Below, piece by piece: positions 1-9,764 of a DNA stretch of 64,000 bases. The position numbers were made by a program, and so were the translations under genes. The stretch is taken from positions 1,067,638 through 1,131,637 of the forward strand of contig KZ627153.1 of assembly GCA_002917775.1 (NCBI GenBank), in the 5' to 3' direction. The notes under the pieces are model-generated. The model was not told the DNA's origin and did not search any database. It saw nothing but the letters and a program-made list of their open reading frames with translations. This DNA is from Glaciozyma antarctica PI12. Taxonomy: Eukaryota > Basidiomycota > Microbotryomycetes > Kriegeriales > Camptobasidiaceae. Numbering within the stretch: position 1 is the stretch's first letter; each line of letters starts with the position of its first letter.

Positions 1-287
1 NNNNNNNNNNNNNNNNNNNNNNNNNNNNNNNNNNNNNNNNNNNNNNNNNNNNNNNNNNNNNNNNNNNNNNNNNNNNNNNNNNNNNNNNNNNNNNNNNNNN
101 NNNNNNNNNNNNNNNNNNNNNNNNNNNNNNNNNNNNNNNNNNNNNNNNNNNNNNNNNNNNNNNNNNNNNNNNNNNNNNNNNNNNNNNNNNNNNNNNNNNN
201 NNNNNNNNNNNNNNNNNNNNNNNNNNNNNNNNNNNNNNNNNNNNNNNNNNNNNNNNNNNNNNNNNNNNNNNNNNNNNNNNNNNNNNN
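1..287. other. Assembly gap (N run)
   Basis: Undetermined bases. The first readable sequence is two tandem copies of an AT-rich unit (tgctgcaattttgt) at about 288-318, so the gap may border a repeat. Confidence 0.99.
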
Positions 288-1802
288 GCTGCAATTTTGT
301 CCCTTTGCTGCAATTTTGTTTCGACTCTTTCCTTCTATCGTTGTGTGCGCTTGCTGGGGGAGAGACTGGGCGGAACAGAGATTGACGCTAGCTGATACGC
401 GGGGAACGGGACGACGGCGTGGTGCTGCTCGTCGACCTCGCTGCGTCGCTTTCCGCCACTGCTTCGTACTCCTGCTCTGCTACGCGACACACCCCTTTCC
501 CTACATACGCACGCACTGCTTTCGTTGTCGCATTCGAGGACACCGCCATCGCCGACTACAGCAGACCTTTGACAGGTTCGACGACCTCACGCTCTTCCTC
601 AACCAGTCTCGCCACCTCACTCCCTCGCTACCAACCCTCACCACCGCCTCCGCCTTGCTGCCGTCCCACATCGCCGTCTTGCGTCGCTCTCCGACGCTTA
701 ACCCCTTCTTCTCCTCGCGAACTCGCGAACTCCAAACGGCGTGCTCACTCCGCGCTGGAACCGCGTCCCATTACGCGCAACTTCCGCTGCAGAGGGGTAG
801 ACGCTGCCTTACACGAACCCGTCACTGCTCGAGCGACCGCTGGCCATGCGCCCCAACCGAGTTCGGCACTCGTCGAAGTGCAGGGCCCCTTCTCTAATCT
901 GCCCCTCCTCTAATTAGTACATCTCCCTCCCTCCTCATTCGCAACGCTTTTCTTTAGCTGCTGCCACTCTACAGGCACCCAGCAGCACCACCGGAAGACC
1001 TCTTTTGAGCCCCACCGCCCTTCCTCTCCCTCCCCGCTCTCCCTCCCTCGCCGCTTCTGCCGCAGCAACCCCAATCTGGACGCTCGAAGACTCTCCATCT
1101 CTCTTTCAATCCTGCGCGAAAGAACAGCGCGAAATCTGCTGTAAGACTTGACGCAGTTGTAAGTTTTTGCTTCGCTCTCCGGTTTCGCGTGCTCACATCG
1201 ACCCGTTCGCTGTTTGCTTTGACAGCGCGTTCTCCTCAGGCTGCCACGAAGATTCGCTGACTTGTTTTGCGGCGGAGAAGGAGTAGAGGAGATGACTCGC
1301 TTCGAATGCTGGTCAGCCGGGCAACCACCTGTACGTCTCCCCCTCTCCCCCTCTCGAAAACACAGCTCATCCACCTGCAGGCGCGGGACACAGGCTCGGC
1401 GGTATCGTCCCAATCATTCCCTAGTTCGTCGTCAAAATCCGTCCTCGTCGCTCTCTGGCAATCTGGCAAGGCCACTCCCCTCAATCCGCAAGCTGACGCT
1501 CCGCAGGTGGTCCATCGGCGTCGCCGAGATTGCATTGCTTCTGTTTATCTCTTTCCTTACCACGCGTTCTTTTCGCTATCTATCGCATTCTGCATCGCTG
1601 ATTACCGTAAGCTCGCAGGATGCCGGCAAAGGAGTTCTCGACGTGAATTGCGGAGCGCTCTCGACGTTGGCGAATGAAGGAACAGCAGCTTTTTACGGAG
1701 TTGTCAAGGCTTTCGAGTGATGGAGTCTAGAGCTGTATAATAACAGCGTTCATTGTCCGTTCCGTCATCTCACAAGGCTCGCTCGAGGCTCGGGTCGCCT
1801 GC
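288..1802. other. No recognisable gene
   Basis: Reading frames of up to 190 codons exist on both strands, but their translations are the Arg/Ser/Pro-rich text that GC-rich non-coding DNA gives here. I recognise no domain. The right part probably holds the 3' UTR of the minus-strand M50B gene. Confidence 0.5.
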
Positions 1803-4165
1803 TCAGGTTCTGCGACAGAGAGTCCTAGTCAGCGTGTTGCCCCAGTCAGCGAGGATGAAAGCTCACGGCAGGAAGGACTGTCCCTGACAGAACCTGCGAA
1901 AGTCGCGAGGATCAGCTCTCGACGACCGTCGTGCGAAAAACAACGAAACTCACATCGCGTGAGGCGTCTGCTTGAACGTCGCTAGCCCGGCGAGCACGAA
2001 GCCGACAAAGAAGAGGAAGGAGAGGAAGAACCACGCGACCGTAAAGACTGTGGCGGATGGGTGTCAGCGAGAGCTTGCCGAGCGAGTGGGCGAGACTGAC
2101 TGAATGGTGCTATCCCTAGAGACTGCTCGAAGAGGACGGGACATGATGGGTGTTGCTTTCTGTGGGATGTAGCCTATTAGTGAGAGAATCCGTCGCTGTT
2201 GAGTCAAACGAACTGGAACAGCACGTCGTCCTGCGGAGGCGTCGAAATCAGCGACAAGAGCAGACTTTACCGAGAGAGAACTCACCCCGACGTCCCAGAG
2301 TCTGCGAAAGCGAAAGTGGAAGGCTCAGCTCGCGTTCAATCAGCGTCTTACGCTGTCTACTTACATGTAGAAGGAGCTCATAACGCCAATGAACAAGATG
2401 TAGAACCGGAGTCCCGCAGCATGAGCAGCGAACCTGCGAAGAGCGAGCCGTCAGCGATTTCGTCCCTCGAAGGGCGTTGCGAGATCGCGGACCAAAGGCC
2501 GACCTACACAAGCTCAGTCAGTCGATCGCTCGCAGCGAGACCCGCGAACCACGCACCATCAACCCAGCCGCGACGACGGTCAACACCCGAGTCGGTACGC
2601 CGTTCCCCCAGACGAGAATGCAGACCCAGCAGAGTCCAATGAGCTGAAAAGATCAACCTCAGCGGTCTTCCCAAGCGGCTTCGGGAGATATTGCGTACGA
2701 ACGAGGCGATCTTGCTCGCGAGGATGTTGAAGCCGCAGAACGTCAGAAGTCCCCCTATAATGATATTGAAGAGGTAGCCCAGCGGCAAAGCCGCCACGCT
2801 GCGAAAAACGATCAGCGAACGAGCGACTGGGAGCGGGAGGACCTGCACGACTCACGGAAGTGGACCCTCGTCGATGGGCAGCGTTCTCCCACCTATGAGC
2901 GGATCAATGCAGACGTCCTTGATTGGGACGTTGAAGCACATGCAGCCGAGAACGTGCCTGCGAATCGGTCGTCAATGGAGGGCGCGGAATGCGAAGGCGC
3001 GGGATTCACCCCATTTCGTGCCACGAGCAGACGAGCATCTTGAACGGGTAGATGAGGTCTCGAATGCCGAATAGGTTCCACCCGATTGCGATCCCGACAA
3101 TATCTGAGCGAAGGAGGAGTCAGCTACGTCGCAGCGTAGCAGGAGCGAAGCGAGCGAGGACGCACAAATCGCGATCACGTCTGCGTCGATATGGCGAATC
3201 AGCTCGTAGCTCTCCGTAGAAACGGTAGGCGAATCACAAAGAGTGATACTCTGATCGTGTGTTGGCGCAAGTCCCGTTCCGCCTTTGACGCTCGCAGCGC
3301 CCGAAGCACAGACTGTCGCAGTCGCAGGTGGGTTAGGATCCTTCGTCTTGGTCCTCGTCGTTGTCGGTACCCTGACTGTTGAAGTCCTGTAGCTAGTCGT
3401 AGTTGGGTAAAAGGTGATCGTGAGGTACGAGGGGCCGAGGACGTGGACCGTATCCGCACCCTTGTACTCGGTGATTGTGGTGGTTCCGCCGTCGACAGCG
3501 TTCGGAGATTCGCCAAAAGTCGTAAAGACGGTGATTGCAACAGGGACATCGCTGGTACTGTACGAGGGGAGGGGATAAGCGCAGCGTCCGAGGGGGGAAT
3601 TCGAGAAGGGACGAACGCCGTAACGTAGCTAGTTCCGGTCGTCGTGTCCCACCCTGTTGTGCAGGACTCTCATCAGCTTCTGATCGACTAATATGAAGAT
3701 AACCTCACCCTTCCAGAGCTCCTGTACCTGCCGCACCTCAACAATCTCCCTCACTTGAGACCCGCGCTCTCCCAGGACCTCTCGCCGCTGCACCACCTCA
3801 GTCCGCCTCGCTGTTGGATGTGCTGTCCTTTTTGGCAACTTCGGGAAGTAAGCTGAGGCTGGAGGATGAGTTGCTGTCGGAATAATTCCTCGCGGAGGAG
3901 GAGCGCGCGTCGGAGGAGGTGGGATCGAGGTTGAGGGGGATAGGGTGCGACTTGCGAGCCAGGGGAATGCTGAGGATAGAGCGCCGTCGAATACGGGAGC
4001 TGCTGTGGGTAATGGAGAGGGCGCGGCTTGAAAGAGGTCGGCGGGCAGAGGACGGCCTGCGTTGGCGGAGGGGAGGAAGGCGGCCAGGAAGGACGGAGGA
4101 GAGCCGCAAGTGAAGCAGGCTTGCAAGGAGGTGTTCACGCCTAAGTTAGACGGGCCTGGATGCAT
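1803..4165 (-). CDS. Peptidase M50B-like integral membrane protein with Ser/Thr-rich N-terminal region
   Basis: Multi-exon minus-strand gene. The core matches the fungal M50B-like family (site-2-protease-type zinc metalloprotease fold): WNLFGIRDLIYPFKML, then the HExxH motif as HEMGH, whose last His is completed across an intron near 3000, then a glycine-rich helix (GYLFNIIIGGLLTFCGFNI, about 2700-2780), RFYILFIGVMSSFY (about 2360-2420), LWDVGDD, and a last helix AWFFLSFLFFVGFVLAGLATF (about 1960-2030). The protein ends QSFLPT at a TGA at 1803. About 8-10 introns of 50-70 nt are needed. Upstream of the protease core, in the same open exon (about 3180-3560), lies a Thr/Ser-rich stretch (TFYPTTTSYRTSTVRV), preceded by a Pro/Ser-rich first exon from the ATG at 4165. 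That N-terminal region is not a usual part of the family as I know it. Activity is not proven, because many fungal members are uncharacterised. The family call is firm; the start and the small exons near 2100-2300 are less so. Confidence 0.8.
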
Positions 4166-4526
4166 GGTTGAGGAAGGCAAGTTGAGGAGAGGAGGAGAGG
4201 AGGAGAAGAGAGAAGGGATAGACCCGCGCTCAACACGGGGGAGAGGGTCCGAGCGCTCCGTCGCGTCCTGAGAGCACGCCGAAAAGTCGCTGAAGACGAT
4301 GATCGAGTATTGGAGTCTCTTTGAAGAGGCTGAGGTAGGGGAGAAAGAGAAACGAGTGAGGAACGAGAAGAGCAGGAGGCGACCTCGCTGCCGAGGTCCA
4401 AGTTTTCGTATTCCTCTTCTCCTTGTCCCGTTACTCACGAGCCGGTATATGTTGATACTGAGAGCACATAACTTTATAGCAAGCGCCTCTCCTAAGCTCC
4501 CTACACCCAGCCTCCCCACCTCAACC

Positions 4527-5585
4527 TCAGCTCCTCCAGCTCCCCACCGTTAAGCGAATCCCCTTCGCCTCGCAAACCTTCTTCACCGACTCGATCGCCT
4601 CCGCGTACTGCTCCCCAAGCTTCAAAATTTCCAAGTTTTCCAGCGCCGGCACCTCGAGCATCGCCAGAAGGTCCTTCCCGATCGTCTCCCAGTCCTGCGT
4701 GCGCGGCGCCTCCTCGATCGAAAGCGATTCGAGCTTCGATTTCAAGAGTGAAAGGCCGGTAGTGAGCTCGATGATGGTGATATTGTGGCAATGAAGTTCG
4801 AAGAGGTTGGTGCACGCGTTGAGGAGGGCCTCGAGGTAGCTGAAAGCGAGGTATTGACGTCCGATCGCGAGGCGGGGAAGAGTCGAAACAATGAGGCCGA
4901 GTAGCTGGAGAGATTTGCGAGGGAAGTCAATGTAGGCGTCCAGAATGAGAAGCTCGAGGGATTCGGCGGCCGGGGCGAGGACGGCGCCGAGGATTGCAGG
5001 AGGGATGGGTCCGGAGAGTTCGAGGGAGGTGAGCTTGAAGGGAATGCGAGTCTCGCTATCAAATTCAGGATCGGTTTCTTCGGCAGAGGTGGGCATGTCT
5101 ATGTCTGCGAAGGGAGGAAGTGTCAGCGCGATGGCCTGCCAAACCCGTCTTCTCACGAGCGTGCGTGGCAAATAGGTCGTCGGGTCGCCTGTCGGCAACC
5201 TGTTGAAGGACTTGGCCGAAATGTGCATCCTCTGAAGACCTTCGCATCCCTCCAGTAGCTCCTGCGCGAAGGCGGACCTGAACCCCCGCCCATTGTACCT
5301 CAATCCCCAGTGAAGCTCGAGATCCCGTGTCTGCAACCCCTCCTTGCTCCTACTCTCGCAGAAAGACTCCGCAGACGCCTCCGTACCAATGCTGACGATC
5401 CTGTACAGCAGCGGCAGCGCCGCGTCTCTCCAGGTCGAGCAGACGAGGGCGCACTTCTTGAGCACGGTGTTGCGTGCCGCGAGGCCAGCCCAAGGGTCGA
5501 CGTGGAGGTGGTAGGGAGGGTAGTCGGAGGCGAGCTCGAGGATGTGGGAGAGGGTTTCGTGGGCGAGAGAGCTGATGGTCGCCAT
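4527..5585 (-). CDS. F-box protein (copy A)
   Basis: The protein starts MATISSLAHETLSHILELA, the F-box pattern (LPxELLxxIL) seen in the other copies. The second F-box half follows as ALVCSTWRDAALPLLY, about residues 45-60. F-box proteins usually bind Skp1 and recruit substrates to SCF ubiquitin ligases. The rest is Leu-rich and LRR-like without clear repeats. It ends with VCEAKGIRL, the family C-terminal signature (ECxxRGIxLxF). One 52-nt intron lies near 5107-5158, starting gtgaga with branch gctgac and ending gcag. The frame is otherwise open, so this copy looks intact. An in-frame extension upstream of the ATG at 5585 does not look coding. It is an older, divergent member compared with copies C, E, H and J. 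Confidence 0.75.
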   Translation of the reverse strand: MATISSLAHETLSHILELASDYPPYHLHVDPWAGLAARNTVLKKCALVCSTWRDAALPLLYRIVSIGTEASAESFCESRSKEGLQTRDLELHWGLRYNGRGFRSAFAQELLEGCEGLQRMHISAKSFNRLPTGDPTTYLPRTLVRRRVWQAIALTLPPFADIDMPTSAEETDPEFDSETRIPFKLTSLELSGPIPPAILGAVLAPAAESLELLILDAYIDFPRKSLQLLGLIVSTLPRLAIGRQYLAFSYLEALLNACTNLFELHCHNITIIELTTGLSLLKSKLESLSIEEAPRTQDWETIGKDLLAMLEVPALENLEILKLGEQYAEAIESVKKVCEAKGIRLTVGSWRS

Positions 5586-6286
5586 GAGAGGGAGGAGGTC
5601 GACGTGTCTGCGTTTCGTGAGCTGCGGTGCTCCTCCGGATAGTTTGGGTAATCGCGTACCTGCCTGGGATGACTCCTGTGAGCCTCGAGTCACCGCAAGT
5701 AGCTTGAGGCGAGTGGGAGAAGCGAAAGAGAGGAGATTCGACAAGGGCCCGTGTTGGCCCGCGCTGAGCGAGGCCTCAGCGTTTTCGTTTCGGGCCTTCT
5801 CTCAGCTCTGCGAGCGAAGAAGAAAAGCAGGCTTCAGACGAGAAGCTGGACAAAGCAGGCAGGCGATGCGCACAGCAGAGATCTCACGAGAGCACGGGTC
5901 AGCGTTCTCGCTGCCGAACTCGACATTTCAGAACTTCTCGTCTCCCCGCGACGCATCCCCGAGAGACAGAAGATCGTGCTTCTCAATGGAGTAGCGCTCG
6001 ATAAATCCCCGCCACCCACCTCGCCTACCCACAAAGTGCTGCTGCGTACTGCGCGCTCGAGGAACGGAGCTGGATGAAAGCTGGAGGGGGAGCATTGCAC
6101 AAGCCTCGGGAAGGCAAGCGTACTTCAGGGAAGCGGAAGTCCCTCGTAAGATGAGCGCATCGCGAGCTCCAGAGAACGAACAGCATCCGGCAAACGCGCG
6201 AGCGATCACATCGTCGCCATTCTTCCCCCTACAACGACCGATCCACAAGACCATACACTGCCCGCCACTCCATCAGCTTCCTCCCT
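5586..6286. other. Intergenic, no recognisable gene
   Basis: This lies between the 5' end of F-box copy A and the 3' end of copy B, both on the minus strand. The open frames are short and of biased composition. It presumably holds the promoter and leader of copy A. Confidence 0.5.
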
Positions 6287-7378
6287 TTATCCTCTCCAAA
6301 CATACTCACCTCCTCCCTCCCCAACCTCATCCAGCCGCACATCAACTCCCTCCGCCTCCCATTCCTCCAGCCCCTGCTCCATCTTGAACAACCAGAACGT
6401 CCTTCTGCTACACCCCTGCACCTCGAGAACCTCCAGCCTCTCCAAACTTCCGCCCGTCCCCCGCCCCGCTGGCTTCCTTAACCGCGGCGCCAGGACCTTG
6501 ACGACTTCCGAGAGGTTGTACTCGAGGTGAAGCGTGAGATGGCGAAGAGGGTGAGGGAGGATGTCGAGAACGTCTGCCAGGGGAACTGAGGAGTGGCATT
6601 CGAGGGAGTCGAGGGAGGTGCAGTGGGCGAGTTGAGAGATGAGGGCGGGGGGAGGTCGGTGGTTGAGGTGGAGATGCTGGAGGGTAGGAGCGACGACGGA
6701 GAGAGAGGAGAGGAGGGCGGAGTAGGGACGGGTGGAAGGGTTAAGAGAGAGGTCGAGAGTGGTGAGGGAGTTGCGGGAGGAAAGGAAGAGGGTTGTGAGG
6801 AGGGTTGGGTCGTAGGATCTGTTGTAGAGGCGGAGAGTGCAAAGTCGGAAGGGCAGCTGGAGCGCGGAGAGAGTCGAGGGGGAGTCTGGGAACTTGGTGA
6901 GGACCACCAGCGTGCGGAGACCTGCGTTCGTCGTCGTCGTCAGCTTCACTTGAGGAGACAGGACTGGAGACGCACCTGCCAGGCTCTCACTCTGCAACAC
7001 CTTGGCGCTCAGCCTCCCAAAGTCACAGAGCCGGAGCTCCTGCACTCCCACACACCGCGCTACAATCCTCCCAGCCAGCGCCGCGCTCACTCCCTCGTTC
7101 TTCGAGTGAACTCCCCCCAGCTCAAGATACCGCGTCCCATACACGCCCGTCACGCGGCATGCCAGCCACTTCTGCGCCGTCGTCCGTTTGTAGATCCGTA
7201 CGGCGCTCCAGAGAACGCTTTGCGATGGTGCTTGCCAGGATCGGGAGACGAGGGAGGCGGATCGGAGGAAGGTGTAGCGGTTCGAGAGGGCGATGGGAGA
7301 GCTGAGGGAGTAGCCCTCGGTGCAGAGCTCAAGGATCCTGCAGAGTAGCTCTGGTGGGAGGGAGTGGATCGTAGCCAG
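6287..7378 (-). CDS. F-box protein (copy B), start codon apparently CTG
   Basis: LATIHSLPPELLCRILELC followed by LRSASLVSRSWQAPSQSVLW is a complete F-box. The rest is Leu-rich, with LRR-like text at about 6500-6900. One short intron with branch gctgac lies near 6922-6975. Where sister copies have ATGGCGACxATC, this copy has CTGGCTACGATC (7378-7376), and the in-frame stretch upstream has no ATG. Initiation therefore needs the near-cognate CTG, an upstream exon I cannot see, or the gene is dead. The rest of the frame is open to a TAG at 6287, which argues for function. The 3' half is strongly purine-rich on the plus strand (6590-6890). Confidence 0.65.
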   Translation of the reverse strand: MATIHSLPPELLCRILELCTEGYSLSSPIALSNRYTFLRSASLVSRSWQAPSQSVLWSAVRIYKRTTAQKWLACRVTGVYGTRYLELGGVHSKNEGVSAALAGRIVARCVGVQELRLCDFGRLSAKVLQSESLAGASPVLSPQVKLTTTTNAGLRTLVVLTKFPDSPSTLSALQLPFRLCTLRLYNRSYDPTLLTTLFLSSRNSLTTLDLSLNPSTRPYSALLSSLSVVAPTLQHLHLNHRPPPALISQLAHCTSLDSLECHSSVPLADVLDILPHPLRHLTLHLEYNLSEVVKVLAPRLRKPAGRGTGGSLERLEVLEVQGCSRRTFWLFKMEQGLEEWEAEGVDVRLDEVGEGGGEYVWRG

Positions 7379-8294
7379 TGCCGGATTGACCTCGACGAGC
7401 GAGAGGCAGGACGTCAAGAGACTCGAGAGGATCAGCTCCCCCGCCAGCTCCCTCCATCAGCTTGCTGCAACGCCTGTCTAGCGATCCTTCGAACGCTCTT
7501 CCTGCCGCCGCCTAGCCAACACCGCAATCACCCAAGAAGCGTTCACAGGAGCTCCCGCCAAAGCAAGCTCATCGTCGCCCCTCCCCCGCTCCGCTCAGGT
7601 CCGCTGCCTCCCCGCCCCCCTACCGCCGCAGCACAGCAAGCCTAGTAGATCCCTTAACAAGGAATCGACCACCGCCGCGACCCCCCCTCGATCTCTCCTC
7701 GGTCCAACGGCAGCAATGTCCAACGGCAGCCCTCTCCACCGACACTCCCCCTTGCGATGTCTTCGACTCCGTTCTCGCTCGCGGGAAGCAAGACGAAGCT
7801 TTTGTGCTCCTGCTGCTTCGATGCGCGCGGCGCCTTCCTCTCTCTGGTGCGTCACGACTGGACTTGAGCTTCGCTCGGCAGCTCCCCTCCGCATCGCACG
7901 AGGAAGCCGATTTATTGGAGAGGGAGACGAGCAGCCTGGCTGGGGAAGAAGGTCAAACTTGTGCTTGCGGCTGGGAGTGTCGTGGTGGAACGGGAAGACC
8001 TGAGCTGGGAGACGAGAGGGACGGGGGAAGCTTGAGCTTGTGCAGGCTCCCTGCGAGGGTCCTCGGGGGTGCCAGGTGAGCTTCGTTTTCAAGTTTTCAA
8101 GTTGTTCGAGCAGGAGTATCGGCGCTGACCCAACCTTCCGAGCGAAGCAGAGAGGAGACCAAGCATCCCGTCCTTCCGAGTAGAACCAGCTCTCGCAACG
8201 CAGATTACGCTCTCGCTGCCTTCTCATCGTCGCCGTCGCGCTTCTCAACTCAGCTCCTGCCAGCATCTGTTCCCAGATTTCCCCTCCGCTTCGC
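7379..8294. other. Intergenic, no recognisable gene
   Basis: A long minus-strand frame (about 7595-8353) exists but begins inside the neighbouring gene and shows no domain. The region is probably the 3' UTR of the two-helix membrane protein plus the leader of copy B. Confidence 0.45.
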
Positions 8295-8899
8295 TCATCT
8301 GCTCTCTCCTGCTTCGGCCGTCGAGCGGCTCCGATGACCTTCTGCGCTCCCATTCCACATCAGCTCTAGCCTTCTCCACCCGCTTCGAGACTCACTCTGT
8401 TCCTTCGCTCTCCCCGAATTCCCCCGCTTCTTCGAAGGCTCCAACACCGACACCGCATGTATCGCCAAAAAGACCGCTGCGAGGCAAAGCGAGAGGATCG
8501 TAACGACGAGATTGAAAACAAAGTCCTCAATAGCCTCGCGCAGCTCGGCGACAGACGCGCTGAGGTTTCCCAGAGCGGGGTAGATGAGTTCTCGTGCGGG
8601 AGAATCCCGCTCGCGCGCTCCTGCTCTCCGATCCTCAGCTTCGGCCCTCGGGAGGCGGAGTGCGACGCACCGAGCTTTGAGAGATCGCGCTGAGAGGGCT
8701 GGAAGAGAGAGAAGGGGTAGAGGAGTGCGTGGAGGGTCCAGGCTGAGGCGGCGAGGACGCTTAGGCTTGTGAGGATGAAAGAGGTTCGGATGATCGCGCC
8801 GAAGAAGTCGAGCGTGCTGCGAAAGATGGAGCGACGGGGCTTGCCGCTGCTGGGAGATTCGGGGAGCTCGGCTTGCTGGGAAAGAGAATTTGGAGACAT
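8295..8899 (-). CDS. Small membrane protein with two predicted helices, function unknown
   Basis: It starts MSPNSLSQQAELPESPSSG. A basic stretch is followed by a first hydrophobic segment (TSFILTSLSVLAASAWTLHA, about residues 40-60). After a 50-nt intron (donor gtgcgt, acceptor gagcag, about 8627-8676) a short helix-prone linker leads to a second hydrophobic segment (FNLVVTILSLCLAAVFLAIH). A further 54-nt intron (gtgagt ... gctgatg ... gcag) near the end fits well but does not change the frame. The stop is a TGA at 8295-8297. The length is about 145 residues. I do not recognise the family. The splice-consistent joining of two hydrophobic segments is the main support for a real gene. Confidence 0.55.
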
Positions 8900-9764
8900 G
8901 GAGGAGACGGATTGGTGGGGGGAACGAAAGTGCGGCGAAGACTCACAATTTGTTCCGCGGAGCAGGAGCTGGTTCGTCCTCAGTCTTCCGGTGCAAGCAG
9001 CGTTTCACGTTGAGGGCGTTCAAGGAAGAGTAAAGCGACGTTGGAGGGGAAGCTGTCCCCAAACGGTGGCAAAGGCGCGTCCAGCCGTTCCTTGCCTACC
9101 ATTCGGAGTAGTCAACTCCTCAACACCGTCGCCACCTCACCCTATGCCTCATCTACAACCTTTTCCACCTCTGCCCCAATCGAACTTTGCACCCGTCAAC
9201 CAGCCTTCGCAACCGCCACTCGACCTTCGCAAGCCTCGCTCGCCCTCGCTACTGGATCTCGTCCCTCCTTCTTCGCAACACTGCTGGCTCGAATCAAGAA
9301 GCTATTAGCGCACTGCATAAAATTGTAAAGGAGGACGCAAATGGCGGGATGGGGGAGGCGGGGAGGGACGAGAGGGACGAGATCCACCGCAGTACGCGCG
9401 CTGGAGAGAGGCTGCGACGGCGAGCAGTGTAGCAGATGCAGCTGGAACAAGAATATTAAGCGAGCACCACCAGGTTAGTTTAGGCGAAAGCAGATCTCCT
9501 CCCGAGGTGGAATTTGGCGAAGGGAGGACGGTGCGCCCGAACGCCTGTGCAGGTGATCAAACTTTTCCCTTTGTCCTTCTCTCCCTCCTTCTGCTCGAAT
9601 ATGCTGCTAGCGTAAGCGGCATCAAGTCTTCCCTCATCTCAGGGGAGACCAGGCGCTGCTGACGCCACCGCCTGACCCAGCCATGTCGCGCTCGTCGCCG
9701 AATCCCTTCTTCCTTCCTCAGCCCCCCAGACCACATCTCCGACATCAAGGGATGAAACCGATAC
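8900..9764. other. Divergent intergenic region
   Basis: This separates the minus-strand membrane protein from the plus-strand MYND gene, so both promoters should lie here. No coding pattern or clear regulatory motif was recognised. Confidence 0.45.
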
